64,000 nucleotides of DNA from Lachnospiraceae bacterium. Its GTDB lineage: Bacteria; Bacillota; Clostridia; Lachnospirales; Lachnospiraceae. The stretch covers positions 1 to 64,000 of the forward strand of contig JAFWZV010000016.1 of the NCBI GenBank assembly GCA_017517305.1. The letters run 5' to 3'. How positions within the stretch are numbered: the first letter of the stretch is position 1; each line of letters begins with the position of its first letter. The notes beneath the pieces were generated by a model, which was given only the letters and a program-made list of their open reading frames with translations, was not told where the DNA came from and did no database searches. Below, piece after piece: positions 60,637 to 64,000 of the stretch. A program made the position numbers and the translations under genes.

Positions 60637-62013
60637 ATGTTTAGTTTAAGAAAGAAGAAAACTAAATATGAGATGGATATGTGCTCTGGCTCTATTATGA
60701 AGAAGATGCTTCTGTTTACAGTGCCACTTATGTTCTCAAGTATATTACAGTTGCTTTTCAATGCGGCGGATGTAGTTGTGGTTGGGCGGTTTGCAGGAGA
60801 CAATTCTTTGGCAGCAGTTGGCTCTACATCATCACTTATTAACCTTCTAGTAAACCTTTTCGTGGGACTATCAGTAGGTGCCAATGTATTGGTGGCCCAT
60901 TACTATGGTGCTAAGGAATTTAATGATCTTAAAAAAGCAGTCCATACAGTAATAACCATAAGTATAATCAGTGGAATAATAATGACAGTAATAGGAGTTG
61001 TCGGTGCCAGACAGTTCCTTGTTTGGATGGATACTCCTGACAAGGTTTTAGACCTTGCTACCACCTATCTCAGAATATACTTCGCTGGAATGGTGGCAAA
61101 TATGGTTTATAACTTCGGCGCAGCCATACTTCGTGCAGTGGGCGATACCAAGCGACCGCTATACTACCTGATGTTTTCTGGAGTTGTAAATGTAGTTTTA
61201 AATCTTATCTTTGTAATAAAGCTAGACATGGATGTGGCTGGTGTAGCGTTAGCAACTGTTATATCACAGTGCATCTCCGCCGTACTTGTAATCAGATGTC
61301 TGATAAAGGAAACTGGAGGAATTCACCTAGACCTAAGATGTCTTGGAATAGATAAAGGAAACTTTATCAAGATACTTCAGGTGGGACTTCCGGCAGGATT
61401 TCAGGGAATGTTATTTTCATTGTCAAATGTAGTTATTCAGTCTTCTGTAAATGGTTTCGGAGAAACTATTGTAGCAGGAAACTCTGCAGCGGCAAATATA
61501 GAAGGCTTTGTGTACGTGGCTATGAATGCATTTCATCAAGCTGCCATATCCTTTACAAGTCAAAATGTGGGGGCAGGAAGATACGACAGAATTAATAAGA
61601 TTTTATACACTGCCCAAACCTATGTGTTCCTAGTAGGGCTAGGACTTAGCATGATAGTTATTGCTTTAGGAGAACCACTTCTTGGACTTTATACTAACAG
61701 TCCAGCAGTTGTGGACGCAGGCTTAGTCAGATTAAAATACATAGTAAGCTTATATTTTCTCTGTGGTATGATGGATACCATGGTTGGATCTCTTAGGGGA
61801 CTTGGCTATGCCATAATGCCTATGATAGTGTCCCTAATCGGGGCTTGTGGACTTAGACTTGTATGGATTGCAACAGTATTTCAGATGCCAGAATTTCACT
61901 CTATAGAGATGATATATATAACCTATCCAGTGTCCTGGTTCCTTACTCTGATGGCTCATGTAATATGCTTTATAATTGTGAGAAGGAAGCTACCTAAGGA
62001 AAGAACTTTGTAG
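60637..62013 (+). CDS. MATE family efflux transporter (second)
   Basis: The ATG at 60637 with AAAGAGGTG upstream is preferred to an in-frame GTG at 60628. The 458-residue protein has twelve hydrophobic segments and the MATE pattern (LLFNAADVVVVGRFAGDNSLAAVGS, AVGDTKRPLYYLM, NAFHQAAISFTSQNVGAGRYDRI). It is of the same family as the product at 43208 but clearly distinct. Substrate unknown. Confidence 0.9.
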   Translation: MFSLRKKKTKYEMDMCSGSIMKKMLLFTVPLMFSSILQLLFNAADVVVVGRFAGDNSLAAVGSTSSLINLLVNLFVGLSVGANVLVAHYYGAKEFNDLKKAVHTVITISIISGIIMTVIGVVGARQFLVWMDTPDKVLDLATTYLRIYFAGMVANMVYNFGAAILRAVGDTKRPLYYLMFSGVVNVVLNLIFVIKLDMDVAGVALATVISQCISAVLVIRCLIKETGGIHLDLRCLGIDKGNFIKILQVGLPAGFQGMLFSLSNVVIQSSVNGFGETIVAGNSAAANIEGFVYVAMNAFHQAAISFTSQNVGAGRYDRINKILYTAQTYVFLVGLGLSMIVIALGEPLLGLYTNSPAVVDAGLVRLKYIVSLYFLCGMMDTMVGSLRGLGYAIMPMIVSLIGACGLRLVWIATVFQMPEFHSIEMIYITYPVSWFLTLMAHVICFIIVRRKLPKERTL

Positions 62014-62095
62014 GTGTGGCTCAGGTTGTAATGATAGTTATTGTGTGATAAAGTATGTAGGGTATGATATTTACTAGATTATAGGAGGAAGCATT

Positions 62096-62680
62096 GTGGA
62101 CCAAAAGCAATCAATTACAAAAAGAAGTATAGCACATATAATATGTTCTATATTAGCAACTGCATTTTGCCTTGGAACATTTTGCATGAAAGAATTTGTT
62201 TATATTAAGGTACTATATTATGAGGTTTCAGATAACTTTGTAGAATTTTGTGGACGTTATGGTGATCTTTCCTATTGCCACTCTTTAGGTGAAAAGTTAG
62301 CCGCTATTGTGGTTTCTCTTGTGCCAATGCTTGTGATTGGAATGTGCATGGCTTTAGTAGCAGGTCTTTTTGTATCTTTATATAAAATTAAACGTATTTT
62401 AGTAACCTCCAGTATAATAGCAACCTTCATAATGTTCTTTTTTGCCATAGGGGAAAGTGGAAACTTATCCTTTAAAAGTGCATTTTATGTATTGCTTATA
62501 GGTCTTGCTTTATCCGTAGTTACTTGCTTATTAGACAAGCCAGTATCACATTCAATAATGGTTTTAGAAAAAGGAAATGTGGAGTGGAGATGTCCAAAAT
62601 GTGATATGAGAAATCCGATAAATATTAAGTTTTGTAAACGCTGTAGTACCAGCAGACCACAGATAAAGGGTATCAAATAA
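62096..62680 (+). CDS. Membrane protein with C-terminal zinc ribbon
   Basis: GTG at 62096 follows TAGGAGGAAG. The 194-residue protein has four hydrophobic segments (~12-30, ~68-95, ~100-118, ~125-145) and a C-terminal ribbon WRCPKCDMRNPINIKFCKRCST (zinc Cys4). The domain is of the RanBP2/zinc-ribbon type seen as a soluble tail on small membrane proteins. Function unknown. Confidence 0.65.
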   Translation: MDQKQSITKRSIAHIICSILATAFCLGTFCMKEFVYIKVLYYEVSDNFVEFCGRYGDLSYCHSLGEKLAAIVVSLVPMLVIGMCMALVAGLFVSLYKIKRILVTSSIIATFIMFFFAIGESGNLSFKSAFYVLLIGLALSVVTCLLDKPVSHSIMVLEKGNVEWRCPKCDMRNPINIKFCKRCSTSRPQIKGIK

Positions 62681-62704
62681 ATTGAATAAAATATAAGTAG
62701 AGCT

Positions 62705-62749
62705 AGGTGGAATAGAATTCAAATGGAATTGTATTCCACTTATTTTTTT
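62705..62749 (+). terminator. Terminator after the zinc-ribbon membrane protein gene
   Basis: AGGTGGAATA(G)AATTC pairs with GAATT(G)TATTCCACTT and is followed by ATTTTTTT. Confidence 0.85.
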
Positions 62750-62846
62750 GAGTGACTTTCGTTTAAAATAAAGGTTTTTGGCGAATTTTGTAGAATAATA
62801 TATATTGTGGGATAAAATGCATTTCATATAATGGAGGTGTTGCTAT

Positions 62847-63098
62847 ATGACTTACTGTATGTCAGATATTCATGGGAACTATGAGGGATATATGGAAATG
62901 TTAGAGAGAATCAACCTTAGAGATGATGACACATTGTTTGTGCTGGGTGACGTTATTGATAGGGGCAGAGGTGGCATCAAAATACTTCAGGACATGATGA
63001 TGCGTTTTAATGTGATACCTATACTCGGAAATCATGAATATCTGTCGAAATTTACTAAGAATTGTACTGGAGGAACCGATATGGAAAGGAAATCCTGA
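62847..63098 (+). pseudogene. Truncated serine/threonine-type metallophosphatase
   Basis: TGGAGG precedes an ATG that begins a phosphatase of the calcineurin-like family: [11 protein letters not shown] (DxH metal site), [11 protein letters not shown] (GDxxDRG) and ILGNHEYL (GNHE). After residue ~68 the sequence leaves the family and stops at 83 residues, where ~200 or more are expected, so only the N-terminal third remains and the product cannot be active. Confidence 0.75.
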
Positions 63099-63331
63099 TG
63101 TATATTGGTGAAGTGGGTAAGGCAGGACGAGGTTTCCGTGACCGCTTGGTGGAGCATGCCAAGTACTGGATAGATAGCTCTGAGCACTTCACAGGAGTTA
63201 AGGCTTCTGAATTAGAGGCTGGCTACAGATATGGGGATTACATCCAAGATAGGCTGTAGATATTCCTATCTTGTAAAGCTTGTTGCCGCAGCCCTAGAGA
63301 CTACATACAAGTCTGAATATGAGTTGTAATA
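63062..63331 (+). pseudogene. Frameshifted gene end fused behind the phosphatase fragment
   Basis: In another frame, MYIGEVGKAGRGFRDRLVEH...GVKASELEAGYRYGDYIQ continues to a stop at 63259; the next frame then reads RYSYLVKLVAAALETTYKSE to a stop at 63331. Together they look like one C-terminal half of a protein broken by a frameshift, with a GIY-YIG-like YIGE start. It appears joined to the phosphatase fragment by deletion. Identity is uncertain. Confidence 0.5.
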
Positions 63332-63338
63332 TTTAAGG

Positions 63339-63370
63339 TAAGTGGGAGTGTTATATGGAACTCCCACTTA
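63339..63370. repeat. 11-bp inverted repeat
   Basis: TAAGTGGGAGT (63339-63349) and ACTCCCACTTA (63360-63370) flank a 10-nt loop. No T-run follows, so it is a weak terminator at best. Confidence 0.6.
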
Positions 63371-63451
63371 TACGTTAAGACAGACTTTAGTCTCTTTTTT
63401 AAAAAAACTCATTTGATAAAAAGAAGTTAAAGAATAAGGAGGAAATATGTG

Positions 63452-63482
63452 AAAAAAGCGGAATGTGGTTCCGCTTTTTTTT
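63452..63482 (+). terminator. Terminator following a ribosome binding site and ATGTGA
   Basis: AAAAAAGCGGAA/TTCCGCTTTTTT, a perfect 12-bp stem around TGTGG, with T8. AAGGAGG and an ATGTGA start-stop lie directly before it at 63436-63452. Confidence 0.85.
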
Positions 63483-63610
63483 GTTACAAAAGGAAGAAGG
63501 TGGAAAAAATCACCCCAACACTTATTATAATAACAATATAAAGAGTACATTGATAATTAAATATTACCCTATAACAAGCAAATTGATGTTTTAAAGAGAG
63601 GAGCATGCAT

Positions 63611-64000
63611 ATGAATTATGTGACTATGATGATTAACAAGAAGATTTTAGACAAGAAAGAATTTGAGACAGAAAGTGAGGCTATAGATTATTTTGACAGT
63701 AGGTTTGGAGATATGATTCGTAAAACCTTAGAGAGACAGATAAAGCTTTTGGAGGATAAAATTCCTAAGGATTCGGACTCATTTTCAGATTCTGATTATA
63801 TAATAAAAAGGCGAAGAAGATTAAAGGAATTAAAGGATAGCCTACAGGAAAAGCAGGTTCGTTATGAGAAGAAATACGAGCCCTGGTTTGATAAACAGAT
63901 GGTAGGTAAGCCTGGACTGATTTTTCGTGTTGGCAGTATATACAGAAGAGGCACCAAATATAGAGTTGTGGAGGAAGAACATTATGCCAGAGTAGATAAT
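63611..64000 (+). CDS. Hypothetical protein, 3' end outside window
   Basis: The frame is open from ATG 63611 (AGAGGAG upstream; an ATG six bases earlier is too close to it) to the window end, 130 codons. The product is highly charged and helical (LERQIKLLEDKIPKDSDS, IIKRRRRLKELKDSLQEKQ) and then beta-like (GLIFRVGSIYRRGTKYRVV). A predicted coiled coil lies at ~35-95. I recognise no family. Confidence 0.7.
   Translation, partial: MNYVTMMINKKILDKKEFETESEAIDYFDSRFGDMIRKTLERQIKLLEDKIPKDSDSFSDSDYIIKRRRRLKELKDSLQEKQVRYEKKYEPWFDKQMVGKPGLIFRVGSIYRRGTKYRVVEEEHYARVDN

Overview
The window looks like a chromosome segment from an AT-rich Gram-positive anaerobe, most likely a Lachnospiraceae-type Clostridium relative. 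The evidence is strong AGGAGG-type ribosome binding sites, clostridial ChW repeats in a surface protein, DUF4428/SPFH zinc-ribbon genes, AgrC-like sensors with LytTR regulators, and a carboxyspermidine polyamine pathway. No rRNA, tRNA or CRISPR array was seen.

Layout. 1-8.7 kb: end of a secreted ChW-repeat protein, an SPFH/zinc-ribbon plus DUF4428 pair, a lone TnpV-type transposon protein, an acyltransferase and a GGDEF-EAL protein. 8.9-16.8 kb: a membrane S41 peptidase, an unidentified structured RNA with its own promoter, and a five-gene polyamine operon (arginine decarboxylase, aminopropyltransferase, agmatinase, carboxy(nor)spermidine dehydrogenase and decarboxylase). 16.9-18.8 kb: a 57-bp IS-end remnant and two coupled RlaP/YcgL-type nucleotidyltransferases on the minus strand.

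19.0-33.7 kb is a more AT-rich defence island. It holds Kiwa (kwaA-kwaB), a nonsense-broken small gene, a type II restriction-modification pair with a striking GC palindrome in the methyltransferase promoter, a small membrane protein, and a GmrSD-like DUF262/DUF1524 protein. An AgrC/LytTR two-component pair follows, flanked on both sides by the same direct-repeat operator. The most novel part is a three-gene cassette (28.6-33.7 kb): an XRE regulator, a UvrD-type helicase fused to an HsdR-N-like nuclease domain and a complete LexA-type self-cleaving peptidase domain, and a RloC/PrrC-like AAA_13 ATPase. I do not recognise this combination as a described system; I infer a defence module that could be switched by autoproteolysis.

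33.9-36.4 kb: a structured RNA locus and small accessory genes (ASCH protein, zinc-ribbon protein, P-loop protein) with duplicated terminators. 36.5-47.4 kb: housekeeping and carbohydrate functions, namely ROK kinase plus 6-phospho-beta-glucosidase, AlaX-type editing protein, iron alcohol dehydrogenase, an HPr-like protein lacking its active-site histidine, an AraC regulator, MATE transporter and the deoxyribonucleoside operon deoD-deoB-deoC. 47.4-54.0 kb: a second LytTR/AgrC pair, a truncated agrB fused by deletion to the end of another gene, and a lipoprotein-ABC transporter operon that resembles peptide-antibiotic export, sensing or immunity. 54.1-64 kb: UPF0340 protein, purC, a large propeller/HD-GYP sensor, an NhaC antiporter, a five-copy 61-bp tandem repeat, a second MATE transporter, a zinc-ribbon membrane protein, composite pseudogene debris and a partial unknown gene at the right edge.

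Functions are inferred from motifs read by eye. No database search was possible.
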